DNA of 8,496 nt, taken from assembly GCA_020720565.1 (NCBI GenBank), contig DYOK01000068.1, forward strand, positions 3,706 through 12,201, in the 5' to 3' direction. The stretch comes from Acetofilamentum sp. (lineage in GTDB: Bacteria; Bacteroidota; Bacteroidia; Bacteroidales; JAFGXI01). Position 1 is the first letter of the stretch. Each line of letters opens with the position of its first letter. This document shows positions 1 through 7,153 of the stretch, piece after piece. The position numbers and the translations under genes were made by a program. The notes below the pieces were generated by a model, which saw only the letters and a list, made by a program, of their open reading frames with translations, had not been told where the DNA came from and did not search any database.

Positions 1-676
1 GCATCAATTTCTCGATTTTATCTTTCCGACCATTAATATAAGGTGTAGAATTGGAGGCTTTAAAGCGTCGAGGAGCGGGTAAAATAGCCGCTATTCCTGC
101 GGCTTCGCGCGGACTAAGTTTAAATGCCGATTTTTTATACCAATAATTCGAAGCAGCCTCGGCGCCATAAATACCATTCCCCATTTCGATACTGTTGAGG
201 TACACCTCCATAATACGTTCTTTTCCCCACACCCATTCGATTAGAAAGGTAAAATAGACTTCTAAGCCTTTTCGAAAATAACTTCGACCTTGCCAAAGAA
301 ACACATTTTTGGCGGTTTGTTGCGATATGGTGCTCCCTCCTCGTTTGGTTTTGCCTTTTTTGTTGTGTTCCATCGCTTTTTGAATGGCTTCCCAACTAAA
401 CCCATTGTGTTTGCGAAACAAATTATCTTCGCTCGCTACCACAGCTCGCATTAAATTAGGCGACATTTCGTCTAAACTAACCCAATCGTGTTTCCAAACC
501 ATTTCTTTACCGTCGAATAGCTGTTCGAAAGAACGCGATATCATGGTCAAGGTAAATGGAACTGGTACAAAACGGTACAAGACCACCAACAATAAGCTCG
601 ATATAAAAAACCACAAAAGCGTTCTTTTGGTTATAGTCCACAACAACTTAAGAACCGATTTTACTTTAGGATTCAC
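1..676 (-). CDS. mtgA: Monofunctional peptidoglycan glycosyltransferase, GT51 (partial, C-terminus outside window)
   Basis: The product polymerises lipid II into glycan strands at the outer face of the inner membrane and has no transpeptidase domain. 225 residues are visible. A basic N-terminus is followed by one membrane anchor (about 19-37). The GT51 motifs then come in order: EDNLFRKHNG (83-92, catalytic Glu83), RGGSTISQQTAKN (112-124), RKGLE (135-139, second acidic residue Glu139) and KERIMEVYLN (152-161), then the SPREAAGIAAILPAP segment (188-202). MtgA proteins are usually about 230-250 residues, so only a short tail is missing. The start is taken as GTG at 676. An ATG at 706 lies in the same frame, but a TAA nine codons later blocks it. 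The length up to this point also excludes a bifunctional class A PBP fusion only if the tail is short, which the window cannot show. Family assignment is very secure; the start is moderately secure. Confidence 0.93.
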   Translation of the reverse strand, partial: MNPKVKSVLKLLWTITKRTLLWFFISSLLLVVLYRFVPVPFTLTMISRSFEQLFDGKEMVWKHDWVSLDEMSPNLMRAVVASEDNLFRKHNGFSWEAIQKAMEHNKKGKTKRGGSTISQQTAKNVFLWQGRSYFRKGLEVYFTFLIEWVWGKERIMEVYLNSIEMGNGIYGAEAASNYWYKKSAFKLSPREAAGIAAILPAPRRFKASNSTPYINGRKDKIEKLM

Positions 677-715
677 TTTTTAAACTATTTTTTTTGATTC
701 AGACATTCGTACTAT

Positions 716-890
716 TAAGGTCTTCGACCTATCTATTGTTTTTTTAACTATCAATGTACAAATATTTTAACTTAATAAAATTCGAAATTAGATAATATAA
801 GTACTTAGGGCAATTTAATGTCGCTTTTTAGTAAGCTAGGTGATTGAAAAATAGCAAGTTATTAAAACAGTAAATAGGTCGAAGACCTTA
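716..890. repeat. 175-bp element bounded by 34-nt inverted repeats
   Basis: The arms 716-749 and 857-890 are inverted copies matching at 30 of 34 positions; the outer 17 nt (TAAGGTCTTCGACCTAT) are identical. Each arm also carries its own small hairpin, AGGTC-ttc-GACCT. The 107 nt between the arms are AT-rich and hold no plausible gene. The element fills most of the gap between mtgA and the end of tsaB; the right arm begins 7 nt past the tsaB stop codon. It could be a small non-autonomous mobile element or a dispersed intergenic repeat, and the right-arm hairpin may also help end tsaB transcription. No clear target duplication is visible. Confidence 0.6.
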
Positions 891-896
891 CAATAC

Positions 897-1583
897 TTAA
901 AAATAACTTTTTGCCGATTTTAGGGCTACAAATTCTTTCAAATAAAATGGTTCGAAATAAGCCGTATCGACAAATTGCCTTTCTTGGTAGTTTTGATGCA
1001 CCAGTTGGGCCATATGCTGAGCACTCACAAATTGCTCGTCGATAAAATGAGCATGCTTGTGCGTAAGAAAATCTCTGCATTTTAGCGCCCCTGTTCCAAA
1101 AAATAAAACTTGCTTATTTTCAAGCACTTCCGCAAACGAAGACGGATCAATTATGTGAGCCGACACTGGCAAAAGCACTTCTAATTGCGCATTGTAGCCA
1201 GCAGCATACACCTCCATACGACGGGCATCTATCATGGGCACATACCAATCGAAGCCAGGATGAGCCTCCGCTGCCCCGAAAGCCATAGCTTTAAGTGTGG
1301 GTATCGCAATTAGAGGAATATCGAGACCATAGCACAAGCCTTTGGCCAGCGACACACCAATACGTAATCCGGTGTACGAACCGGGTCCCTCGCTTACGGC
1401 AACAGCAGAAAGCTGCTGCGTGCTAATTCCTTCGGACAAAAGCAACTGCTCTACGAAAACAGAAAGCCATTCGGCATGCGATTTATCGTGGCTATTTTCC
1501 ATCATTCTGAGCACTTGACCATCTTTCGAAAGTACAACGGACGCCATATGGGTGGCCGATTCTATACTAAGGATATAACTCAT
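897..1583 (-). CDS. tsaB: tRNA threonylcarbamoyladenosine biosynthesis protein TsaB
   Basis: TsaB (YeaZ) is the non-catalytic partner of TsaD. With TsaE it forms the cytoplasmic complex that moves the threonylcarbamoyl group made by TsaC onto A37 of ANN-decoding tRNAs. The 228-residue product is of normal length. It has the ASKHA-type N-terminal strand (ILSIESATHMASVVLSKDG, 4-22), the hallmark SEGPGSYTGLRIGVSLAKGL (64-83), the segment PMIDARRMEVYAA (about 115-127) and the terminal FYLKEFVALKS typical of the family. The ATG at 1583 is the first possible start because an in-frame TAA lies two codons upstream. The gene stands alone: mtgA is 220 nt downstream on the same strand with a repeat element between, so co-transcription is doubtful. 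It is normally an essential or near-essential housekeeping gene. Confidence 0.95.
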   Translation of the reverse strand: MSYILSIESATHMASVVLSKDGQVLRMMENSHDKSHAEWLSVFVEQLLLSEGISTQQLSAVAVSEGPGSYTGLRIGVSLAKGLCYGLDIPLIAIPTLKAMAFGAAEAHPGFDWYVPMIDARRMEVYAAGYNAQLEVLLPVSAHIIDPSSFAEVLENKQVLFFGTGALKCRDFLTHKHAHFIDEQFVSAQHMAQLVHQNYQERQFVDTAYFEPFYLKEFVALKSAKSYF

Positions 1584-1606
1584 TATTTAAACATCAAATT
1601 CATTTG

Positions 1607-1614
1607 CAAAAATA
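1607..1614 (-). promoter_or_regulatory. Possible -7 box of the tsaB promoter
   Basis: On the minus strand this reads TATTTTTG, a full match to the Bacteroidota -7 consensus TANNTTTG, 23 nt upstream of the tsaB ATG. The -33 position at the expected 19-nt spacing reads TTT instead of TTG, so the match is only half convincing. If used, the 5' leader would be under 20 nt. Confidence 0.4.
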
Positions 1615-1656
1615 ACTAAAAAAACAAGGTCTTAAAGCTATTTAAATAATTTGTAT

Positions 1657-1889
1657 AGGGCAACCGCACACTTTTTTAACAAGCATATTTAGGGTATTTT
1701 TTACGCCCTTGCTACTACACAGAAGCGATAAAAAACACAAAACAATGTCATGTCGAGTATTCCCGAAGGGAATGTATCGAGATATAAGAGCACTCTGCAA
1801 TTGGCACTTTGTTCTCGATACGCTTTCTATCGAAAGCTACTCGAACCGACATAGCCAAAAGATCTATCAAAAAAGTGTGCGGTTGCCCT
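1657..1889. mobile_element. MITE-like non-autonomous element with perfect 21-bp terminal inverted repeats
   Basis: The ends 1657-1677 and 1869-1889 are perfect inverted copies. The left one begins AGGGCAACCGCACAC and ends in six T. Next to the ends are the near-identical 10-mers ATAATTTGTA (1646-1655) and ATAATTTATA (1891-1900), one mismatch apart and each separated from the repeat by 1 nt; they look like an aged target-site duplication. The 233-bp interior has no transposase. Its only open frame (60 codons, 1709-1891) runs through the palindromes and the right terminal repeat and resembles no protein I know. The structure fits a deletion derivative moved by a transposase encoded elsewhere. 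The parent IS family cannot be named from this window. The element sits between the tsaB promoter and the surface-protein promoter. Confidence 0.7.
1750..1852. repeat. Nested TCGA-rich palindromic unit inside the MITE-like element
   Basis: Two pairing stems enclose the unit. The outer stem is 1750-1759 with 1838-1852, with a 5-nt bulge at 1844-1848. The inner stem is GTATCGAGA (1774-1782) with TCTCGATAC (1813-1821). Between outer and inner stems each side makes its own hairpin: ATTCCC-gaa-GGGAAT (1759-1773) and GCTTTC-tatc-GAAAGC (1822-1837). The result is a four-way, cloverleaf-like fold. From memory, similar ATGTCGAG / CTCGATAC-type repeats are dispersed between genes in many Bacteroidota genomes; copy number cannot be tested here. 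Confidence 0.6.
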
Positions 1890-1900
1890 GATAATTTATA

Positions 1901-2122
1901 CATCGTAATTTAACAATGTCAGCTAACCCAAACCCTCCATCAAAATTTCAACTCTGCAATAGAATGTTCTGCATTCTGATTAATCACCTCAAATAAGGCA
2001 AAATATAAGCTTAATCAAATATTTACTTGTTTAAAAGCCGGACTCAAGTCAATACCATAAAGGTTTTGCAAAATTAACTAGCTGAATAATGTAGTGTTAT
2101 TCAACACATTGACGGAAAATAT
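1901..2122. other. Non-coding stretch upstream of the surface-protein promoter
   Basis: No credible gene is seen here; the longest plus-strand frame with an ATG that I noticed (1916-1996, 26 codons) has no supporting signal. Two small hairpins are present: AGAATG-ttctg-CATTCT (1961-1977) and TGAATAA-tgtagtg-TTATTCA (2083-2103). The second ends 19 nt before the promoter and could be a regulator site or chance. Confidence 0.35.
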
Positions 2123-2153
2123 TTTGATAAATTAAAAAAAAACAATACATTTG
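2123..2153 (+). promoter_or_regulatory. Bacteroidota-type promoter of the T9SS surface-protein gene
   Basis: TTTG (2123-2126), then 19 nt, then TACATTTG (2146-2153) matches the primary sigma consensus of Bacteroidota (TTTG, 19-21 nt, TANNTTTG) with no mismatch. Transcription would begin near 2159-2161, giving a leader of about 42 nt. The TTG at 2151, which would extend the reading frame, lies inside the -7 box, so translation has to start at the downstream ATG (2202). Confidence 0.7.
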
Positions 2154-2201
2154 TTACACCTAGAAATATCTGTTTATATTAATCTTAAACCATATAAGAA
2201 C

Positions 2202-5200
2202 ATGAAATTTACTAAACGACTATTCACTTTAATGATGCTGGCCTCTACGCTGATTAGTATGGCACAATGGCAACAAAAAGGCAATACTTTATTGGGAAGT
2301 GGATCAGGCCAATGGATGGGAAGCTATGTGGCCATATCGGGAAATGGACAAAGAGTGGCTACAGCATCAGAAGGTGGCTCTTATGGAAAAATCCAAGTTT
2401 TTGAATTTATCAGCAATTCGTGGCAGCAAGTTGGTCAAGATCTGCAAGGCGAAAATTCAGGAGATGGAGCTCGTGTGGTCAGCATGTCAGAAGATGGCAA
2501 TACCATTGCAATTGGTGCTCCAAATAACGATGCCAATACGATTACAGAGTGTGGCCATTTAAGAATCTATCGCTACAACGAAACTCAATGGGTGCAATTA
2601 GGTACCGATATTGATGGTACTTTGGCTCAAGATTATCTGGGCTCTTCTGTAAGCCTTTCGGCCGATGGCAATACGGTTGCAGTTGGAGCGCCATATAATG
2701 ATTTGGGAATTACTAATGGAGGAATAGTAAAAGTTTTTAATTACGATGGTGCAGTATGGCAACTTAAAGGAACGGTGTTGATTGGTACCGATAATAATCT
2801 CCAATTTGGCACCTCTGTTCATCTATCCGATGACGGTTCTACTCTGGCCGTGGGGTCAACAACCAATGATGCACAGCAAACTTTAGGGAAAGTTTACATT
2901 TTTCAATATAATACTAGTTGGGGGCTAAAAGGAGCACCTATATCAAGTCCTGCAGTATCAAACTATTTCGCCCAAAACGTAAGACTTTCTGCAGATGGCA
3001 CCCGATTGGCGATTAGTGATGACCAAGCAAATAGCGGCAATGGATATATCTATTATTACACCTACGAGAACAACGACTGGACTCCGCAGGGTAATCCATG
3101 CTCTGGTGCACCAGATGGGGGTGCATTTGGGAGAGCAATAGATTTATCTGACGATGGTCTAACCATGGCTGTTGGGGCTTATGCAGTAAACACCTATATA
3201 GGGAGATCTTATATTTTTCATTTCGACGGTAACGGCTGGATTGAACAATTTCGAGCAAACGGAGGGCCTGGCCAAGAGAGTTTTGGCACTTCCATTGCCC
3301 TTTCGTCAGATGGGAATACGATGGTTACTGGTGCTTGGGGATATGATGATACAAACACTAACATAGGAAGGGTATTGGTCTACCAATACACTCCATTTAA
3401 TTGTACACTAGGAAAGTACTCGATGAACAACCATTTAAACGATGCCACGGGTAACAACAATGGCGCATTAAATGGTACTGTACCAGACACAAACCGATTT
3501 GGTATGCCCGACTCCGCTTTAGCTTTCGATGGTGTTGGTGATTTTGGCATTATCCCCAATGGTATGGACAACATCCCTCAAGGAGCAGTTTCTGTTTGGA
3601 TTTTTATGAATAATAATACTAATTTCCCTGTCTACACTCGGCCAGGAGCTGCGGCTAACGAAAAGGATCTTCAACTCGAAATAATAAATGGAGAAGCTCT
3701 TTTCACTTTAAATAATGTAGTACTTGCATCTAGCAGCGCATTACAAACCAATCGTTGGTACCACATTGTGGGCACATGGGATGGAACAGAAATGACACTC
3801 TATATTGACGGAATTCCCTATGATCCATTAGCAAATACCTCAGGCACTAGCTTAATCGGTAGTGTAAATTTCGTAATTGGGCAATCGTCGGACAGCAGCA
3901 ATTTTGCCAATGGGAAAATGGACGACCTTAAACTGTTTCAATGTGCATTAACTGCTGCAGAAGTTAACGATATTTTCCACGATGGCGGTTGGGGCTATCC
4001 CGATTTTGAAGCGCAATGTTTCGATTTTAATACCAATACAGCGCCATCGCCTTGGGCAATATCGAGCGGGCCTAATTCAGCAATCGCAAACGGGAAATTT
4101 ATGGTATACCCAGCGGCTGATCCAACTTATGTGGCCGAACTCTACCGATACGGACAAGTTCCTAACAATACCGATAGTTTAATTATCGAATGGAAATCGA
4201 GAAGTATTTCGACACAAGCCATGCACTTTACAGGCCTTGGATTAAGCCTGCCCGACACCTCGATATATTTTGTTCACATGCAAAATACACTTTACGACTT
4301 TTTATCGGCAGCATCGAAAAACGACACGGGGGCTCCTATCATTTTAGATGCCGATTCGATGGCCATCAACACGGGCGATTATTTAAACAAACTGATATGC
4401 ACCAATCAATCCATCGTATTTAGAACCCGAAAAGAAACACAGCCCAATGTAATTGCAATGGAATTGGAGTTCAATCCCTTTACCATCGATTCCTTGTATT
4501 CGCTAGACCGTATTTCTCAATTGGCCTTAGTACAAAAAGCGGGGCCTCAAGCCGCGTACAATTGGATAGACAATGTTTGCCTAAAATTGGTTGAATCAAA
4601 CGGAACTCAAACATGCCAAGCTGCCAATTACCAGTTCAATACCAGTTTAACTGACCAAAGTGGTAACAACTTGCATTTGGCTGTCGAAAACGGACCTTTT
4701 GATTACAGCCAAAACCGATTTGGCATCCCTTACCGCTCGGTGTATTTAGATGGCGGCACTCAAGAATTATACACCGTTACACCCGCCCCTGCACTTACTG
4801 GCGACTGTTCGGTAAGCTTATGGATTAAACCCGAAGCGTATGACAGCAGCAACAATGCACTAATTTTCCAAAATTATCACGCTTACACAAATCAAGTTAA
4901 TTTGATGATAGGCATTAACGATACAAATGGCAAATTGTTTTATGGTCACATTGAAAGCGATACAAGTATGAGGTATTCAGAATCGACGCAATCAATACCC
5001 GACAGCATTTGGACCCATGTGCTTGTAGTTCGTAATGCAGCCATGAAAACATACACTTTGTATATAAATTCAGACTCGGTTCAATCGTTCAATTATACCA
5101 ATACCTTAGTAGCCGCTGCAAGTCAATCGGTTTATGCCATTTCGTCGTCAGAGTCTGAACACAGCTATCATGGTTCGGTCGACGATATTTTGGTCAACCA

Positions 5201-7001
5201 ATGTTTGATGAATCAAAACCAAATCGATTCTTTGTATCAAATTGGAGGCTGGCCCAATACAATGTGCAATAATATGACTGTAAACATTACAACTACACTT
5301 GCCGCATGTGGCTTAGAAACAGGCGGTGCAATAGCTACTGTAATTGGCGGATCGGGACAGTATTCGTATACTTGGAGCAATGGAAACGTATTAAACTATG
5401 CCGACTCCTTAGATGCGGGCATGCACTCTGTCAATATTACCGACAATGTTTATGGATGCATGATTAACCGCTTCTTTACAATAGGCAATACCGAGGCTCC
5501 AAGCATTACTTTAACTTCGGACAACCTAAGTTGTTATCAAAACCAATCGGGTAGTATTGATTTGACCATCAGTGGTGGTAGCACACCGTATTCCATTTCG
5601 TGGTCGAACGGTGCCACAAGCGAAGATATCGAAAACCTGAGCGCTGCACAATATTCCGTAACTGTAACCGACCATGCGGGCTGCGTGAGCATTCAAAATG
5701 TGACACTAACTCAACCCAGTGCATTGGTGGCTGGCTTTAGCACCACAAATTCGTCTTGTGGTGGGACAACCGGAAGTGCAGAAATCTCTGTAAGCGGCGG
5801 AACGGGTTCGTATTCTTATATCTGGTCGAATAACACAACAAGCTCAATTGCAACAGGCTTATCGGCTGGTAATTATAGTGTTATGGTAAGCGACCAAAAC
5901 GGATGTAACAAAACTTTTACCGTTGCTATTAGCGATATAGGTGCACCCTCAATTATCATCGATTCCATAGCCTCAGCATCTTGCGGATCGAATGGTTCAA
6001 TTTACGTCACGGCTTTGGGTGGATCTGGGAATTATACGTATCATTGGTCCAATAACACTGCTAACGAAGATTTGATTGGGGTCAGCCCAGAAACTTATTG
6101 GTTAACCGTAACCGACGGTCTTTGCCAAGCGATGCTCGAAGCCGAAATCCCCTACATTATGCCCGAAACACAAGAAATTTGCGTGGTCACTGTTGACCCC
6201 ATATCGGCACGAAATTTAGTGGTATGGGAAAAAGTAAACGAAGCCGCAACAGATCACTACAATATCTATCGCGAAGGAAATGTTTCTGGCGAATATCTAT
6301 TAGTTGGTGCAGTGCCTTCGGCTGATATGAGCGAGTTTATCGACCCCGTAGCAAGCCCATTTACCCGCTCGTGGCGTTACAAAATTTCGGCTGTCGATGC
6401 TTGTGGAAACGAATCGGTACTGAGTAGTTCGCACAAAACCATCCATTTAGCAATTAGTTTGGGCTTAGGCAATAGTATCAATTTAATGTGGGACGACTAC
6501 GATGGATTTGCTTATAACACGTTTTATATCAACCGACATACGATAGCCAATGGTTGGGTTGTTGTCGATTCGTTACCCACATACTTGCATTCGTTTAGCG
6601 AGGTTCCTCCTTCGTTTTTTGGATTATGGTATACTGTTACAGTAAAAGCACCTAATGGTTGTGTACCCACATCGCAAGACAGAGCGTCGGGTGGACCTTA
6701 TTACCAATCGACCTCTAATCTCGAAGACGAAGGTGCAATCGATGTTTCGGTGAAAACTATCGATAAAAACAAGGTGGCACTATTCCCTAATCCCAACAAT
6801 GGATCTTTTGTTCTGGAACTAACCGACGCATCCACTGGACAATACCAAATTGTTGACATTGCCGGTCGCGTATTGTACCAGCAAGATTTCGTTCAAACCA
6901 AGCAAATAAAAGGTTCTCACGCTTTGAGTAGAGGGGTTTACATGCTTAGCGTTAAATTAGATAGCGGAGCAGAATCTAACATCAAAATGTTGGTCCAATA
7001 A
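2202..7001 (+). CDS. Large secreted surface protein: FG-GAP-like propeller, LamG x2, SprB repeats, Fn3-like, T9SS type A sorting domain
   Basis: This 1599-residue protein is predicted to be exported by Sec and then by the type IX system to the cell surface. Domains in order: signal peptide 1-21 (cleavage ISMA|Q); seven FG-GAP-like repeats (about 30-398); LamG-like domain (401-597, Cys401 and Cys581); a central beta-rich domain ending NWIDNVCLKL (about 602-797), unassigned; second LamG (805-1018, Cys805 and Cys1001); four SprB-like repeats (1027-1315); two Fn3-like domains (about 1320-1417 and 1418-1512); and a C-terminal Por_Secre_tail/TIGR04183-type signal (1524-1599, FPNPNNGSF near its start and GVYMLSV near its end). 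No catalytic motif is apparent, so adhesion or glycan binding is the best inference. The ATG at 2202 is chosen because it starts the signal peptide and the promoter covers the alternative TTG. The gene is monocistronic, with its own promoter and terminator. Confidence 0.92.
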   Translation: MKFTKRLFTLMMLASTLISMAQWQQKGNTLLGSGSGQWMGSYVAISGNGQRVATASEGGSYGKIQVFEFISNSWQQVGQDLQGENSGDGARVVSMSEDGNTIAIGAPNNDANTITECGHLRIYRYNETQWVQLGTDIDGTLAQDYLGSSVSLSADGNTVAVGAPYNDLGITNGGIVKVFNYDGAVWQLKGTVLIGTDNNLQFGTSVHLSDDGSTLAVGSTTNDAQQTLGKVYIFQYNTSWGLKGAPISSPAVSNYFAQNVRLSADGTRLAISDDQANSGNGYIYYYTYENNDWTPQGNPCSGAPDGGAFGRAIDLSDDGLTMAVGAYAVNTYIGRSYIFHFDGNGWIEQFRANGGPGQESFGTSIALSSDGNTMVTGAWGYDDTNTNIGRVLVYQYTPFNCTLGKYSMNNHLNDATGNNNGALNGTVPDTNRFGMPDSALAFDGVGDFGIIPNGMDNIPQGAVSVWIFMNNNTNFPVYTRPGAAANEKDLQLEIINGEALFTLNNVVLASSSALQTNRWYHIVGTWDGTEMTLYIDGIPYDPLANTSGTSLIGSVNFVIGQSSDSSNFANGKMDDLKLFQCALTAAEVNDIFHDGGWGYPDFEAQCFDFNTNTAPSPWAISSGPNSAIANGKFMVYPAADPTYVAELYRYGQVPNNTDSLIIEWKSRSISTQAMHFTGLGLSLPDTSIYFVHMQNTLYDFLSAASKNDTGAPIILDADSMAINTGDYLNKLICTNQSIVFRTRKETQPNVIAMELEFNPFTIDSLYSLDRISQLALVQKAGPQAAYNWIDNVCLKLVESNGTQTCQAANYQFNTSLTDQSGNNLHLAVENGPFDYSQNRFGIPYRSVYLDGGTQELYTVTPAPALTGDCSVSLWIKPEAYDSSNNALIFQNYHAYTNQVNLMIGINDTNGKLFYGHIESDTSMRYSESTQSIPDSIWTHVLVVRNAAMKTYTLYINSDSVQSFNYTNTLVAAASQSVYAISSSESEHSYHGSVDDILVNQCLMNQNQIDSLYQIGGWPNTMCNNMTVNITTTLAACGLETGGAIATVIGGSGQYSYTWSNGNVLNYADSLDAGMHSVNITDNVYGCMINRFFTIGNTEAPSITLTSDNLSCYQNQSGSIDLTISGGSTPYSISWSNGATSEDIENLSAAQYSVTVTDHAGCVSIQNVTLTQPSALVAGFSTTNSSCGGTTGSAEISVSGGTGSYSYIWSNNTTSSIATGLSAGNYSVMVSDQNGCNKTFTVAISDIGAPSIIIDSIASASCGSNGSIYVTALGGSGNYTYHWSNNTANEDLIGVSPETYWLTVTDGLCQAMLEAEIPYIMPETQEICVVTVDPISARNLVVWEKVNEAATDHYNIYREGNVSGEYLLVGAVPSADMSEFIDPVASPFTRSWRYKISAVDACGNESVLSSSHKTIHLAISLGLGNSINLMWDDYDGFAYNTFYINRHTIANGWVVVDSLPTYLHSFSEVPPSFFGLWYTVTVKAPNGCVPTSQDRASGGPYYQSTSNLEDEGAIDVSVKTIDKNKVALFPNPNNGSFVLELTDASTGQYQIVDIAGRVLYQQDFVQTKQIKGSHALSRGVYMLSVKLDSGAESNIKMLVQ
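2318..3399 (+). repeat. Seven tandem FG-GAP-like repeats (beta-propeller) within the surface protein
   Basis: A core of the form (S/G)V-x-LS-x-DG-x-T-x-A-x-GA recurs seven times, with the DG-type turn encoded near 2345, 2495, 2666, 2834, 2995, 3153 and 3309. Spacing is 50-57 residues. Each core is followed by a G-x-(V/I)-x-(V/I)-(F/Y)-x-(Y/F) strand and usually a W-x-x-x-G strand. The first repeat is the most divergent (SGNG instead of SxDG). The count of seven and the pattern fit a closed seven-blade propeller of the integrin-alpha/FG-GAP_2 type. The copies are well diverged at DNA level, so this is an old duplication. Confidence 0.8.
5279..6150 (+). repeat. Four SprB-like repeats within the surface protein
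   Basis: Four units of about 70 residues share the pattern C-(x)n-G-x-(I/A)-x-(V/I)-x-GG-(S/T)-x-x-Y-x-(Y/I)-x-WSN, then a short turn, G-x-Y/H-x-V-x-(V/I)-(T/S)D-x-x-G-C. Each has a Cys pair with steady spacing: 1036/1086, 1111/1161, 1186/1235 and 1261/1308 (50, 50, 49 and 47 residues apart), probably a disulfide in each. The unit matches the SprB repeat (PF13573) named after the gliding adhesin of Flavobacterium. The repeat occurs in many other T9SS proteins and does not prove a motility role. Confidence 0.85.
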
Positions 7002-7020
7002 TCGAATGGCGACACTCCAC

Positions 7021-7058
7021 AAAAAAGCTGCCCGAACTAATGTCGGGCAGCTTTTTTT
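7021..7058 (+). terminator. Intrinsic terminator of the surface-protein gene
   Basis: The stem GCTGCCCGA (7027-7035) pairs with TCGGGCAGC (7043-7051) around a 7-nt loop. It is followed by seven T (7052-7058) and preceded by six A that extend the pairing. It lies 19 nt after the stop codon. The A run on the left makes it formally bidirectional, but no gene on the minus strand ends here. Confidence 0.9.
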
Positions 7059-7153
7059 GTTCGATAAAGTCTGTTAGCTTTATACCAAAAACACCTTCAA
7101 ATGAACGATATAAAACGGCTCTATTTCCCTTTTTCTACATTAAAATATATTCA

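Noticed and set aside
135..395. 86-codon minus-strand frame
   Set aside because: It is another frame of mtgA; the mtgA frame carries the catalytic motifs.
384..683. 99-codon plus-strand frame opposite mtgA
   Set aside because: It is antisense to a clear GT51 glycosyltransferase whose motifs span the same bases.
1709..1891. 60-codon open frame on the plus strand
   Set aside because: It lies almost wholly inside the MITE-like element, runs through its palindromes and right terminal repeat, and has no protein-like pattern I recognise.
1916..1996. 26-codon open frame upstream of the surface-protein promoter
   Set aside because: Too short, contains a hairpin (1961-1977), and has no translation signal.
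2151..2201. Seventeen-residue N-terminal extension of the surface protein from TTG
   Set aside because: The TTG overlaps the -7 promoter box and the extension would precede a standard signal peptide.
5279..6150. CRISPR-like or recent tandem DNA repeats
   Set aside because: The periodicity is at protein level (SprB-like repeats); the DNA copies are strongly diverged and there are no spacers.
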